Shown here: positions 25,486 to 35,962 of the stretch, in pieces | Position numbering within the stretch: position 1 is the stretch's first letter | Layout: the number at the start of each line of letters is the position of its first letter | Source: Arthrinium phaeospermum | Lineage: Eukaryota; Ascomycota; Sordariomycetes; Amphisphaeriales; Apiosporaceae | NCBI GenBank assembly: GCA_006503535.1 | Contig: QYRS01000009.1 | Location: forward strand, 744,001 to 808,000 | Direction: 5' to 3' | Length of the DNA stretch: 64,000 bases | Made by a program: the position numbers and the translations under genes | The notes under the pieces: model-generated | What the model was told of the DNA's origin: nothing | Databases searched by the model: none | Seen by the model: the letters and a program-made list of their open reading frames with translations, nothing else

Positions 25486-26582
25486 GAGGGGTACGCGGCG
25501 CGAGAGCCGCGGCCAGCAAAAAGAAACCAATATGGAGGTAGGGATGATGAGGAATTTGGATTCATTTCACCACGAGAGAAAGGGCAGCAACTAAGGGGCC
25601 AATAAGTAAGAGCTGGATAGGGAGTTTGGGGAAAAGATATGGGCTAGGAAGGATGCTGAAGGGGCATTTAGCTGGCGTAGACCGGGCCACGCGACATGCA
25701 GGAGAAATCCGGCGTCGTGACCGGATATTGTCGAAAACAGGCTCTCCTGGGGAACCATGATGAGATTACGAATACCACAGGGCATACTGTGTCCCTGAAA
25801 TGAATCGAACTTTTTTTTTCTCTTTCGAGACAGGATGCTGTCCCTCTTCAGTAACGTACACACGAAAACCCTGCTTCGCGAGTGTTTATATCATACGCTA
25901 TCCATGTGCTTTGATTCTATGCGTAAATGCTGTCTGGCAAAAGCCATGACTGATCTGGCCCTGACGAAGATACAGGCCGGTATGCTTTCATCCACTACAT
26001 TGGTATTTGACAAGTCTTCCCGTTCCCGCTGGTGACTGGCCTTTCCAGCACTTCGGCTGCCATGAGGGTTCGTTGTTTATGGGAGTCGTAGCTGTAGACT
26101 TATTCGCCCCTGGCAAAGTCTGTAGGCGGCCCAGTTCACCACCTACTTGTCTTATGAAGAACAGCACCCACGAGGCTCAGGATATCTGAGAGGATATAAC
26201 ATACAGGTCAAGCAAGTAAGAAAGGAAGGAGACGAACCACTTCCATATTAATACGGAAGGCACCCAAGTTGTTATCACACACCTTTGGCCCGCCTTGGTT
26301 CAACAACCACACCATCCGCCAGGTTCGAATGACCTATTCTCACAGGTACTTCTTCGTTCTCCATGCTCGATGTTGAATGAACCGCGTGGTTATTTTTCCT
26401 ACCGATCCTCCCAGTCTGACGATCTCTTCTCGGATCAAAGCAATCAAGTTTGCTCGATCTCGCAGATTTCTGACGAGAAACCCTGCCACTGGTAAGCGAC
26501 GCAACCGAAATGAGCCCTGCCCTCAACGTGTGTGTGAGAACTATGAAAACTGACCAGCATAGTAGCCTCTCTTTCTCTCGCC
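25486..26582. other. Intergenic region
   Basis: Mog1 3' region and upstream region of the next gene. No supported gene. A T10-like tract lies near 25810. Confidence 0.5.
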
Positions 26583-27875
26583 ATGTCGTCACCCGTCAAC
26601 AAGTATTGGGCGCAAGCCCTCAAGGGCTGGGCTGTTGGCATTCCTATGGATTTCTTCACCCCGGGGATACCCATCACCATCACTGCACGCTACATGTGTC
26701 AAACGAAGTGGAACGACTTCGTCGAAGGCGGCGCCAAAGCTTCCAGCGAACGCGCCTGGCGCTCCGCGGCTAGGAAGCTGACGGAAGCCGAGAAGGCGGA
26801 TCCCTCTGAGGACCAAGGCACCCTCTCTTACATGCTCATTGGATTCGCCTATCCCAAGTCGAACGTCGATGTCGCCAAAGAAAAGCCAGCACCAGACGGT
26901 AGAGATGAGTGGCTGGGCTATACAGACAAATCTGAGTTGGGGCTGGTCGTGGTGGCCCTGGACGATGCCGATACGGTCTCGTTCCAGATGTACCTGCTGC
27001 TCGACATGATCGACGGGCTTTGCACACCGTACAAGTTCAACCAAGGGCTCGTGTTCTACCTGCCGGAATTCCGCGTCAACGCTGCTGCCGGCAAGACACG
27101 CTGGCAGCGTTGGAACCAGGAGATCAGAAGCCGCGCCAGAGCCTTACTGGAGGATGACTCCGAAGAGTCATCAGATGAAGAAATGTCTCTTGACGAGGGT
27201 GCCGGAGAATCGCCAGCAAACGAAGTCCTGCCTGACTCCCCTAACGGTGAGGAGTTACTGGATGACAACATGTCTCTCTTCGTGCAGAACAGATTGCCGC
27301 CCAAAAGTGAACCCTATCCTGAAATCATTGAGATCAAATCGGACAATGAAGAGCCTCCCACTGGGCCTGTTGAAGAGTCATCGAAGAAAGAAGAACCCCA
27401 GACATCAAACCATGACGGGGCTGGCGAAACCGGCACGAACCCGGAACACACGCTTCGACTCATAGATGAACTGAGCCGGATGACCGCCACTTGCGAGACC
27501 AGCCACGATATCCAGCACATTGACCACACGCTCCGACTTCACTTGGCTCGAAACCCATACCAGCAAAAGTCAGCCATGCGAGAGTTCCTCGACCTTAGCC
27601 GCCAGTGGGACGGCCGTGATAGCCATGCCTTCTGCATGGAGATGGCAGCGAGCGGCCAGCTGGACAAGCCACCGCGCTCGAGCGAGGTCACCAGCATCCG
27701 GGAGGCCTTGGTGCAGCTGAAGGCCGATCTGGGCTACGAATGGCTGGGCAAGTTCTTCAAGTTCACCATGGTCCTGCTCAAGGACGAGCACGCGAAGCCG
27801 ATTCCCCAGGACGCGGTCAATTACGCCGTGCTCAAATCCCTGGAGCTGTTGGGAACACTGCAGCAAGTCAATTGA
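26583..27875 (+). CDS. Unrecognised fungal protein with acidic linker, 430 aa
   Basis: Single open frame starting at an ATG in good context (TCTCGCCATGTC). Three parts are visible. Residues 1-180 look folded: hydrophobic and aromatic clusters such as KYWAQALKGWAVGIPMDFF, LGLVVVALDDADTVSFQMYL and FNQGLVFYLPEFRV. Residues about 190-295 are a disordered acidic/serine linker rich in E, D, S and P. Residues about 300-430 are helical and end in a well-ordered stretch including LKADLGYEWLGKFFKFTMVLL. There is no signal peptide, membrane segment or catalytic motif. I recognise no family; it may be lineage-specific. Neighbours give no functional clue. Confidence 0.72.
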   Translation: MSSPVNKYWAQALKGWAVGIPMDFFTPGIPITITARYMCQTKWNDFVEGGAKASSERAWRSAARKLTEAEKADPSEDQGTLSYMLIGFAYPKSNVDVAKEKPAPDGRDEWLGYTDKSELGLVVVALDDADTVSFQMYLLLDMIDGLCTPYKFNQGLVFYLPEFRVNAAAGKTRWQRWNQEIRSRARALLEDDSEESSDEEMSLDEGAGESPANEVLPDSPNGEELLDDNMSLFVQNRLPPKSEPYPEIIEIKSDNEEPPTGPVEESSKKEEPQTSNHDGAGETGTNPEHTLRLIDELSRMTATCETSHDIQHIDHTLRLHLARNPYQQKSAMREFLDLSRQWDGRDSHAFCMEMAASGQLDKPPRSSEVTSIREALVQLKADLGYEWLGKFFKFTMVLLKDEHAKPIPQDAVNYAVLKSLELLGTLQQVN

Positions 27876-28389
27876 TGGCTGAAATAGGTTTACGAAAAAG
27901 AATGGAAAGCCAAGGGGTTGTTATATGATTAGCGAGATGGTACCATATTGCGGAGGTTGATATCGAATGGTCGCAGATCTGCAGTGCAAGCTGGCGGGCG
28001 GCATGCGAGGGCGCTCATGACTGCAACATGATTTCATAGCATCAACTCATAGAATAGAGAACAATTTAGTTGCAAAGTCACTCAGAGCGTACTCACCACA
28101 TCTAATAAGAATGAGACTTCCCCGACGTCGATTTCGAGAATTTGGCATTTTGCAAGTGATAGCCCTTTAAGGAGATCGATCCGGGTCCAAAACCCACGCC
28201 CATTTGCTGGACAACGACATGCGCCCCACAATAATCTTTTTTTCTCCAGCTTCACCCAAACTCTCATCCCAAAAATCGCATACCACCTCTCACCTCACTC
28301 ACCATAATAATTTACACACCACCTACTTTCCCAACTACTTACTTCCCGGCAACTTATTTAACATCAACGTCAACATAAAATAAATCAAA
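27876..28389. other. Intergenic region upstream of Rsa3
   Basis: No gene is seen. The last 120 bases are CA/CT-rich leader sequence running into the Rsa3 start codon. Confidence 0.5.
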
Positions 28390-28797
28390 ATGGCCCCCAA
28401 GAACGAAGCCTCGCCCGAGTTCACCTCCTTCTACCTGCAGCAGGCCACCAAGGAGCTGGCCGAGGACCTGGACAAGGCGCGCACCGCCGACGACTTCAAG
28501 GGCGACGCCCTGCCCATGCTCATCCAGGCCCTGCAGCAAGGGACCGCCCTCTTCACCCTCGCGGAGCAGAAGCGCATCGCGCCGCCGCTGGCAAAGGAGG
28601 GCGACGCGAAGAAGGCCAAGATGACGGCGGATGCTGCATCGGAGTCTGATGATGATGACTCGGATGCTACCAGCAGCAGTGGGTCTTCGACCAGCAGCAG
28701 CAGTGATGAGGAGGAGGAGGAGGATGCGGAAGCGGCTGGCGCGAAAGACGGCAGCGACAGCAGCAGTGAGGACAGCAGCAGCAGCGACGAGGACTGA
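28390..28797 (+). CDS. RSA3: Ribosome assembly protein 3
   Basis: Nucleolar factor of the early 60S pre-ribosome, linked to the Dbp6 helicase group (family knowledge). It is a single exon of 135 residues. The Rsa3 domain occupies about residues 10-60: FTSFYLQQATKELAEDLDK and ADDFKGDALPMLIQALQQGT, both characteristic of the family. The remaining half is a low-complexity Ser/Asp/Glu tail, common in nucleolar proteins and suited to casein kinase 2 phosphorylation. Domain order matches the filamentous-fungal form. The start codon context CAAAATGGC is strong. Confidence 0.9.
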   Translation: MAPKNEASPEFTSFYLQQATKELAEDLDKARTADDFKGDALPMLIQALQQGTALFTLAEQKRIAPPLAKEGDAKKAKMTADAASESDDDDSDATSSSGSSTSSSSDEEEEEDAEAAGAKDGSDSSSEDSSSSDED

Positions 28798-28900
28798 GCG
28801 CCGCTTCGAGGATCCCGCAACGATACATGCTACTCATGTGTCTGTCGCAAGGTGCCTAGCAAATCTGCTCGCTTCGCCTAGCGAGGCATTCCCATAGCCA

Positions 28901-28926
28901 AACCGGGACCGGAACCGGAACCGGGA
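28901..28926. repeat. Short tandem hexamer repeat (ACCGGG/ACCGGA)
   Basis: Four consecutive six-base units alternating ACCGGG and ACCGGA, about 100 bases after the Rsa3 stop. Too short to be a classical minisatellite. Confidence 0.6.
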
Positions 28927-29059
28927 CTTTTCACCACATCACGCCTGTCGGATAACGATGTCACGCTTTATTTCACCGCCTGGGGCTCTGTGCGGCCTTG
29001 CCTGGAGCAGTCGAAGCCACCAACCAGCCAGCCAGCGACTTGCGCCCCAGTTGACTTAA

Positions 29060-29365
29060 ACCACCATTCTTCTGAGCGGCTGGATAGGAAGACAGACGCG
29101 TGGCCGCTGGGGAAGCAATCAAGTTTCTCTGATTGCGAGGACAATAGAAGCAGGACTGGAGGGAGAGTTAGCCGGACACGATGACAACCAGCTCTCCATG
29201 CAGAAGCCCGTCGAAGAAGCTAGGGGCAGGGTGTACGCTTCATGGAAAGGATTCTTCAATGTCCCACCAATCTTAACCGAGGCTGCTGATGAAGAGCGGA
29301 GAGACGGCCGAGAAGGACGTGGCATGCAACGGATGGATACCCAAGGCACAGGCCGAGCTAGTTGA
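29060..29365 (+). other. Open frame of uncertain coding status
   Basis: The frame is open for 101 codons between TAA (29057-29059) and TGA (29363-29365). The first ATG is at 29198, leaving 55 codons, and the composition is polar and protein-like (for example VYASWKGFFNVPPIL). The opposite strand is also open over much of it. No domain is recognised and no splice partner was found. It may be a gene remnant or chance. Confidence 0.15.
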
Positions 29366-30026
29366 CCTCTGAATACTTCGAGAGTTAAGCTGGAGATTAT
29401 ATAGAATCAGATCATCTACGCTTGTGTCTTACAGGGCCCTCAACCCGGCCCTGGTTAGCAATGACTCTTGAGAGCGTCAACATTTCAAGCAATGAGAGAT
29501 AATCCTACAACCCAACTGTATGTATCGTCTCCGAGCGATCTGCATTGTATTGCCAAGTGAATAATAAGAAGGAAATGGCGTACCCATGAGGGTGTTCGCT
29601 AGGTGTTTGGTACTGCTATTAGATTACAAAACTGTCAAGCCTAGCCATGCCCTACAGCGGACAAGAGGGGCTGGATGAATATGCAGTATCTGAGCCTCTT
29701 AGTTATATCACTAAATTTGCAGTCTGCCTTTGTATTCTGAACCGTGTTAGTCCTCATCATTATACACAAACAGGCAGCACGCCCCAGTCACGTCACCACG
29801 CATCGTAGAAGAGAGCAGAGTTATGGATGGGTTGTGTGCTAACACACCAACCGTCGCTGTCATGTTCGCCACAAGTATCATGTATCTAAATTCGAGGCAA
29901 CAATGGGCTTTTGGTACAAGAAGAGGCCCCTATGATCTCTACAAATCTTGCCCACGTAGCAAGACGCGCTTTTTTCGCTTCCTCCGACGCAGGGACGGAT
30001 TGGACTTCAGTGTCGTGAAGACCCAA

Positions 30027-31919
30027 TCAACCCAGCGAACGGATGATGTAGAAGAGAAGGTACGCTTTGGCACTCAGGACCTCCGATTTGGTGGCCAGCT
30101 CCACGCGATGGTCATTGAATGCGAACCACTAGAAGGGCTGTTAGCAAAAAGATAATCGTTCAAAACAACATCACCATATGGCGGACTGACCTGTTCTCCA
30201 ACACGACAATACGACACGTAATGACCTAACAATGGTTAGCCTAAGGTTACATGCTGATGCCGCGTTCGACTCAACCATACCTGTGTCAATCTCTCCTACA
30301 TGGACCACCACACTCATGAGGTCGTACGTGCAAGACCGCCCGAGCTCGATTGTCTCCTTGATGTCGGCCGACCTGCCTCGTGTGGTATATGGCAGCATGT
30401 TGACCGTCAAGGGGAAGTTCACAGGCGTGTCTATCTTCGCTGCCGACTTGTCACGGCTCCCTTGTTTGAATTCGAACCGCTTTAAAAGACCAGTCAGTAT
30501 GCATACCTCCATGATATCAAATTGGCAGGATTAAATCTCACCTTTAGCTGTATCGACAACACATTGGGGAGCAGCTTGATGCTGTTGTCTCTCCGTGCCT
30601 GCTGCATCGAATCGCAGTTTCTGCATCGATATTCGCACTTGTCCGATTTGATGTATTCCTCATCGAGACACTCTTGCAGGGACAGCGAGACACCCTTGCT
30701 CGCTTTCTTACCACGCTTCTGAGCCAGGGTATCTAACCCCAGACTCAAGTCCAGGAACGACTCTACTGCGTTAGTAACGCCACCACAGTTTTGGCAAGTC
30801 GTTGATCTCTGGAGCTTTCCGTAGAATGACTGGTGGATGACACAGTCGCAGCTGTGTTCACTGCCATTTTCAGGCTTCTCCCCATCCCCATTTCGCTCAT
30901 GGAGCTCCTCGGCTAGGAACTGGAAGAACTCATGGGCGTCTTGTTCCTTGGTAGTCACCAGGTTCTCGAAGGCCTTCTTCTCACTTATCCAGAAGCCAGA
31001 CAGTATGCTGGACGCTGTGTAACCGTTGGTGTTCTCCAGGGCGTAGAACTCTTGGAACATGTCATCCATGGCGCAGCTCAGACAGTAGGACTGGCCGCAA
31101 CTGCCATTGGGATGGCCGTCGCCGAGATAGAAGTTTCTCAGCAACGGGTTGTGCAAGAAACTCTGAAGCACGACATTCTGGTAACACGTCGCTCCGGCAT
31201 TGTAGATGCCCCGCAAGCCATCGGCTTTGCAAGAAGCCGGTGCGGTGTTGGTGGAGATGTATCTGGGATCGTCTTTGACAGAATCCGAGAACAGCTCCTC
31301 GTGTTTCCGTTTGCGACCTATCAACGTCAGCGCCAGCCAGAAAGCAGGGTGCGGGCCAACGAGCCATTGCACTGGCGTCGCAAGAGCACCAAGAGCATAT
31401 GAAGCCCCACGACCGTAATACACTTACTCGAGAATGAACCAGTCCCTATCTTGCGCACTCTCAGCTCTTCGAGGGTGGGGTCCCAGACGAAGTCCTCGCA
31501 GAACTGGCAAAACAGGGAACCACTTCGCGAATCCACGTAGAAACGATGGCTTTTCTTGCTCCCGTGTTTCGCACGGTCTTCTTCAGTTACTATAGTCGAA
31601 CATTGCAAGCAGAGGTAGTTGGACGTGAGCGATGTCGCGACCACGTTATCTGGACTCTTGGACGTTTGGGGAACGACGGGTGTGCTGTCGAATATGACCC
31701 GCAGTAGCATCTTGTAATACTGGATGGAGCTGTTCATCACATCGGGACTGTTGGAAAACAATATTTGAATATGTTCTAGGCATCCTGTCAGTGCTTCCCG
31801 TCCTTGTTCGATTATCGCAAGCGTTGGTACTTACCGCAGCCGAACAGGGGCGTGCCGGGCGCCGCCGCCTTGATCTTGACATTCTTGGGTGACGCCGGAG
31901 TGGCTGGCCGAGCCGCCAT
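30027..31919 (-). CDS. UBP8: SAGA-type ubiquitin carboxyl-terminal hydrolase Ubp8
   Basis: Removes ubiquitin from histone H2B as the catalytic subunit of the SAGA deubiquitinating module. Six exons: 31835-31919, 31428-31784, 30542-31317, 30281-30479, 30191-30225 and 30027-30128. All junctions have GT/AG ends and the frames close to about 517 residues. The N-terminal zinc-finger ubiquitin-binding domain shows LFGCGCLEHIQ, LCLQCSTI, SHRFYVD and LFCQFCEDFVWDP. The peptidase domain has the cysteine box GIYNAGATCYQN (Cys about 192), EQDAHEFF, structural zinc cysteines (CQNCGG, CRNC), the histidine box GHYVSY (His about 474) and the WFAFNDHRV box. The order and zinc finger separate Ubp8 from other fungal Ubps. 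The 35-nt fifth exon carries the catalytic histidine. Confidence 0.92.
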
Positions 31920-34900
31920 CTTCACGGATGGCGCTCAGGGCCTTGTAGTATGTGGATTGGGTATGGAGCTGTGTTGGAGGAGTGCCTATGATGCCTGCGG
32001 GCTAGCCGTCGGGTGCGCGAAGAAAAGGGCTCGCTCGTTGTTGGGCGGCAGGAGCAAGGTCGGTCCGTGATGGTCTTGCGAATCGACCGTCAAGTTGCGA
32101 CACGGCACAGCACGGACTGAGTTGAAAGTCGCGGCGGATTGGTTGGAATGGATGCGGTTATGGAATTCGTGACTAGAGGTGTTGGAGTCTGTATGGAGGC
32201 GTGCAATCCATGCCAGTAAAGGCCTGGGGTCACAAGAGATCGTATCTTGCTCGGTGGCGATTGTCGCGCGCGATTGAATCAGGAGTGATGCGATTTTGGT
32301 GCAAACGGAGAAGGCTCCCTGACTACGGGGATTGACGGATCGAGGGTTACTTGGGTCAGCACCAGGGTAGGCAGCGAACAAACTCAAGCTGCCCATGCAA
32401 CAGGGGGATCTTGGATGGCTAAATACGTGTGCAATTACGGAGCTCCCATTGTGAGGACAGGATCAATATAGCTTCAGGAGGAACAATACTTGGAAGCAGA
32501 CAAGACGTATTCGGGCTGGTCGCAATGATTGTTCGTCATACCCAGGCAGCGTTCAATTGGCGATGTTTCGTCAGAAGCTGGAAATTCCCTTATCTACACC
32601 TGATTCACTGCCTTATCTGGACGCTAGGCGGATGATGCAAGGGTCCATCCCGTAATTCCTAGGGGCTCTAGCCGTGCCGGCCCCCAATGCCCCATCCCCT
32701 GAACCGATCATTCTACCTATTAATAACCATCCCCAACAACCCCAAGCCGAGTATCCGTTATTGACTTGGCTGCCTTTGCTGATGCGATGCAGTGGCATAT
32801 TGTGTCGAGAATATAAAAGGTACAATCCTTTATTGAAAGATCTATCTAATTCTCCCATTTGAAGTAAGTCCTATCAGATTGAATAGGATGCACACTGCGA
32901 ACTAGAGCTGCCACGCGCACAAGTGTTGCCAATCACCCCGACGCAGTAATACCATATGGGCCAGTGAGACTAACGCCATAGATATTCGACCACTGCAGGT
33001 CGTATCCGACGACAAGTACTTACGTAAACACGGTGTAACCAGATGCAGCTTTGACATCGATCATAATAGTGAGTATACAAAAAGAAGAAAAAGAAGTTCA
33101 ATGGCTTAGGTAAATTCTTCGTTGCCCACCTGAATCTTCAAGTTGAAAACGTTTAGCTGAATCACGTCGGTGTGTACCCCGGGTTGAAACAATCAGCCAA
33201 GGGAACAACTTAGTCTTAAATATGAAAGATGTTTCCCTCAGCAATGAGAGCGTCATATGTTGACCACTGCACCACATCGGATTTTCGATGCCACCGACAA
33301 TGCCGAGTGAAAGTTTCAATAGTAATTGGTAACATATATTTGAGTACATGTACTGATGGCATCTTCTACTTGTCTCAAATGGTCACTGACGAGCCCAGCC
33401 AGCCGCGTGGGCCTCTGGAAAGGGGGCTTGGACATGGGCCATGGAATTTGCATAAGCTCGCTGGGATATACATACAAAGCTACCATCGCTTCGTCTACAG
33501 TCCATCCGGACCTTGAGGAGGCAAGATGGGCTATATGCAGGACTCGCAGGGAAATCCCAATGCCATGATCTGATACAAACGCCTCGACGGATTACCAGCC
33601 AGCTCGAAACCAAGTAGAGATGATTTGTAAGTCCAATGAAAATCAACACACCGAGCAAAGCCCCTGTAGTTGGGCATGGACGAAGAATGACCTCTATTCT
33701 ATCAGGAAAGTCCCTTTGGTGTTCTAAACTTGGGTATCTGCCCTCGTTTCACGATAGCCAACTAGAAGCCTAGCCTAAGATGTCCTGTACCGGAATATCT
33801 CATGGAGAAGATAGACCTGTGGTTCCAGCAGTGCTTCTATCGTGACCCCTGAACCAGTAGAAACACCAGGATTGTTCTAAAATCGAAAGCCTGGAAAGGA
33901 GGAGGCAGTACACAGATCCAGGGTTCTAGTCCTGAACCGACAGGCGTAACCACTGAAGTCCATGGAATCTGGAATTTTCGTCCGGATGGAAAGGCTGTAG
34001 TGGAAGCAGTTATTTGAAGCCACTGAAAACCATGCTGGCAGAATTTAACCTCTTATTTACTTGTCCATTTCCCTTCCGGTGGTTCATACATCATTTGGGG
34101 AGGGGCGTAACCTTGATTCGGCTCGTCGGGGAGGGTTGAGAGGTCACTGTCCCAATGTAGCCATCGCTCACCACCATCTCATACTTTTGGGTACCTAATG
34201 TTCATTGTCAGGTATTCCGTACAGGCATGGCCATCTTGCAACGACTGCATGTGGTATATCCCAGGCAGTACAGATACATTACGAATCAGCGCATTAGAGC
34301 CCAGTGAAGCACCAATGTATGCTATACTGCTGCTTGAAGCATACGTGCCGTCGTCAGTCGGGCATACATACGATGTTTGCGAGTTCGTAGAAGTCGGAGT
34401 AATTGGCAATGAGACATGAAGAGCGGCATATCGTATTCCTTGGGAATCGAGTCGGCTGGTCCATAAACTTGATAGGGAGCAAGTTGTTGCGGCATCATAA
34501 CCCTCGTAAGTGGCGAATCAGAACATGTCATGCCTGTCCGTGTTCTCGACTGTTAAGGAAAGTTTAATATATAAATGCACCTTTTCTCCTCTGAGGCCTA
34601 TCGCATGTCACGGAAGATGGCCGCGAGGGCACCAACCGAGGGACCGATTTCTTACGGCAAGGACCGACGCCATCCCGGTTGATATACATAATCTTGAGGT
34701 GCGTATCATCAAGATTTCGGCTCGTCTAATATTTTTGCTATCCCAAATGCCATCCCAAGAGCGAAGATGTCGCAATTGTTTCACCCAGCAACACGAGTGC
34801 GAATGAACCTCGGCTTGTGGCTGGAGAGCCAATGAACGCCGTGCTTAGGTCTCCGACCCCCACTTCGTGGCGCCCATATCAACCAAGCGCAGCTCAGCAT

Positions 34901-35023
34901 GTTATCAGTCTGACATCCTCACTCAGCAGCTCTTACACCTAAAAAGAGACCGGCCGGCAACGGGAGATTTCATGGAATATTGTCGTTTTACACACTTCGC
35001 GCGATAACTGTCCTTCCCGTGTT
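31920..35023. other. 3.1-kb gene-poor divergent region
   Basis: Lies between the start codons of Ubp8 and the metallo-hydrolase. Open frames are short and unsupported on both strands. No tRNA, repeat family or transposon coding was seen. AT content is higher from about 32.6 to 34.6 kb. Confidence 0.45.
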
Positions 35024-35962
35024 ATGAGAACTTCAATAGCGGTAGCCGCTTCGAGAATCAACAAGATGGCGGCTCAACTCGTCCACCTGCCCGAGGTCGA
35101 GCGCCTCAGTCCCGCCTGCATCCGGGTCCTCGGCGGCAACCCGGGCAAGTTCTCGCTCCAGGGCACCAACACCTACCTCCTCGGCACGGGGCCCCGGCGC
35201 CTGCTCATCGACACGGGCCACGGGATGCCCTCGTGGACCGCCGCGCTGAAGCGGACGCTGGCCGACGAGCAGGCCACCATCCAGAGCGCCCTGCTGACGC
35301 ACTGGCACCCGGACCACGTCGGCGGGGTCGACGACCTTCTGCGGCACTCGCCGGAGACGACGGTGTATAAGTGCGAGCCGGGCGGCGACTGGCTCGACAT
35401 CGAGGACGGCCAGGTCTTCCGGGTCGAGGGCGCCACCCTGAAGGCGGTGCACACGCCGGGCCATACGACGGATCACATGGTGTTTGTGTTCCAAGAGGAG
35501 GACGCGCTCTTCACGGGCGACAATGTCCTCGGGCACGGCACCGCGGTCTTCGAGGACCTACCCACGTATTTACAGAGCCTCGCGAAGATGGAAGGATTGG
35601 TCGCTGGCCGGGGTTACCCAGGACACGGGGCGGTGCTTCCGGAGGCGCGGACCAAGATCGCAGAGTACATTACGCATCGGCACGAGCGGGAGCAGCAGGT
35701 GCTGAAAGTCCTGGGCTCCGCCAAGGGCAGCGAGGATGATGGCCAGAAGGACGGTGCTGCCACCAATCGGATCGCGCGGCCCGATCGCTGGACCCCAATG
35801 GAGTTGGTGCAAGTCATCTATAAGGCTTACCCGGAGAGTCTTCACATCCCCGCGTCCGCCGGAGTTGTGCAAATCTTGCAGAAACTCCGAGGCGAAGATA
35901 AGGTTGTGCTGGACGGTGATGACGGCTGGCGGTTACCAGAGGGGGATCGGTCCAGCTTGTGA
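35024..35962 (+). CDS. Metallo-beta-lactamase-fold hydrolase (LACTB2 / ACP-thioesterase type)
   Basis: Single exon. Two starts are possible: 35024 (312 residues, with a basic, hydroxylated, mitochondrion-like leader MRTSIAVAASRINK) or 35066 (298 residues, ATG in strong context and closer to family length). Counting from the second, the zinc site is HWHPDH (His79, His81, Asp83, His84), followed by TPGHTTDH, FTGDNVLGHG and YPGHG, which supply the remaining ligands. The early stretch IRVLGGNPGKFSLQGTNTYL is shared by mitochondrial LACTB2-like RNases and by fungal atrochrysone-carboxyl ACP thioesterases of anthraquinone pathways. No polyketide synthase lies in the window, so a housekeeping LACTB2-like role or an orphan thioesterase are both open. 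Confidence 0.85.
   Translation: MRTSIAVAASRINKMAAQLVHLPEVERLSPACIRVLGGNPGKFSLQGTNTYLLGTGPRRLLIDTGHGMPSWTAALKRTLADEQATIQSALLTHWHPDHVGGVDDLLRHSPETTVYKCEPGGDWLDIEDGQVFRVEGATLKAVHTPGHTTDHMVFVFQEEDALFTGDNVLGHGTAVFEDLPTYLQSLAKMEGLVAGRGYPGHGAVLPEARTKIAEYITHRHEREQQVLKVLGSAKGSEDDGQKDGAATNRIARPDRWTPMELVQVIYKAYPESLHIPASAGVVQILQKLRGEDKVVLDGDDGWRLPEGDRSSL

Larger units (their letters stand above)
28798..30026. other. Intergenic region between convergent Rsa3 and Ubp8
   Basis: Mostly featureless. It contains a short GC-rich hexamer repeat (28901-28926) and a 306-nt open frame on the plus strand (29060-29365) with coding-like composition but no convincing start. Confidence 0.45.

Noticed and set aside
30000..30160. 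Plus-strand 110-codon frame at 29823-30155
   Set aside because: It is the antisense of the last Ubp8 exon and its 3' untranslated region.
33890..33960. Possible tRNA-like segment with GGTTCTAGTCC
   Set aside because: It has a B-box-like core but no matching stems on either strand.
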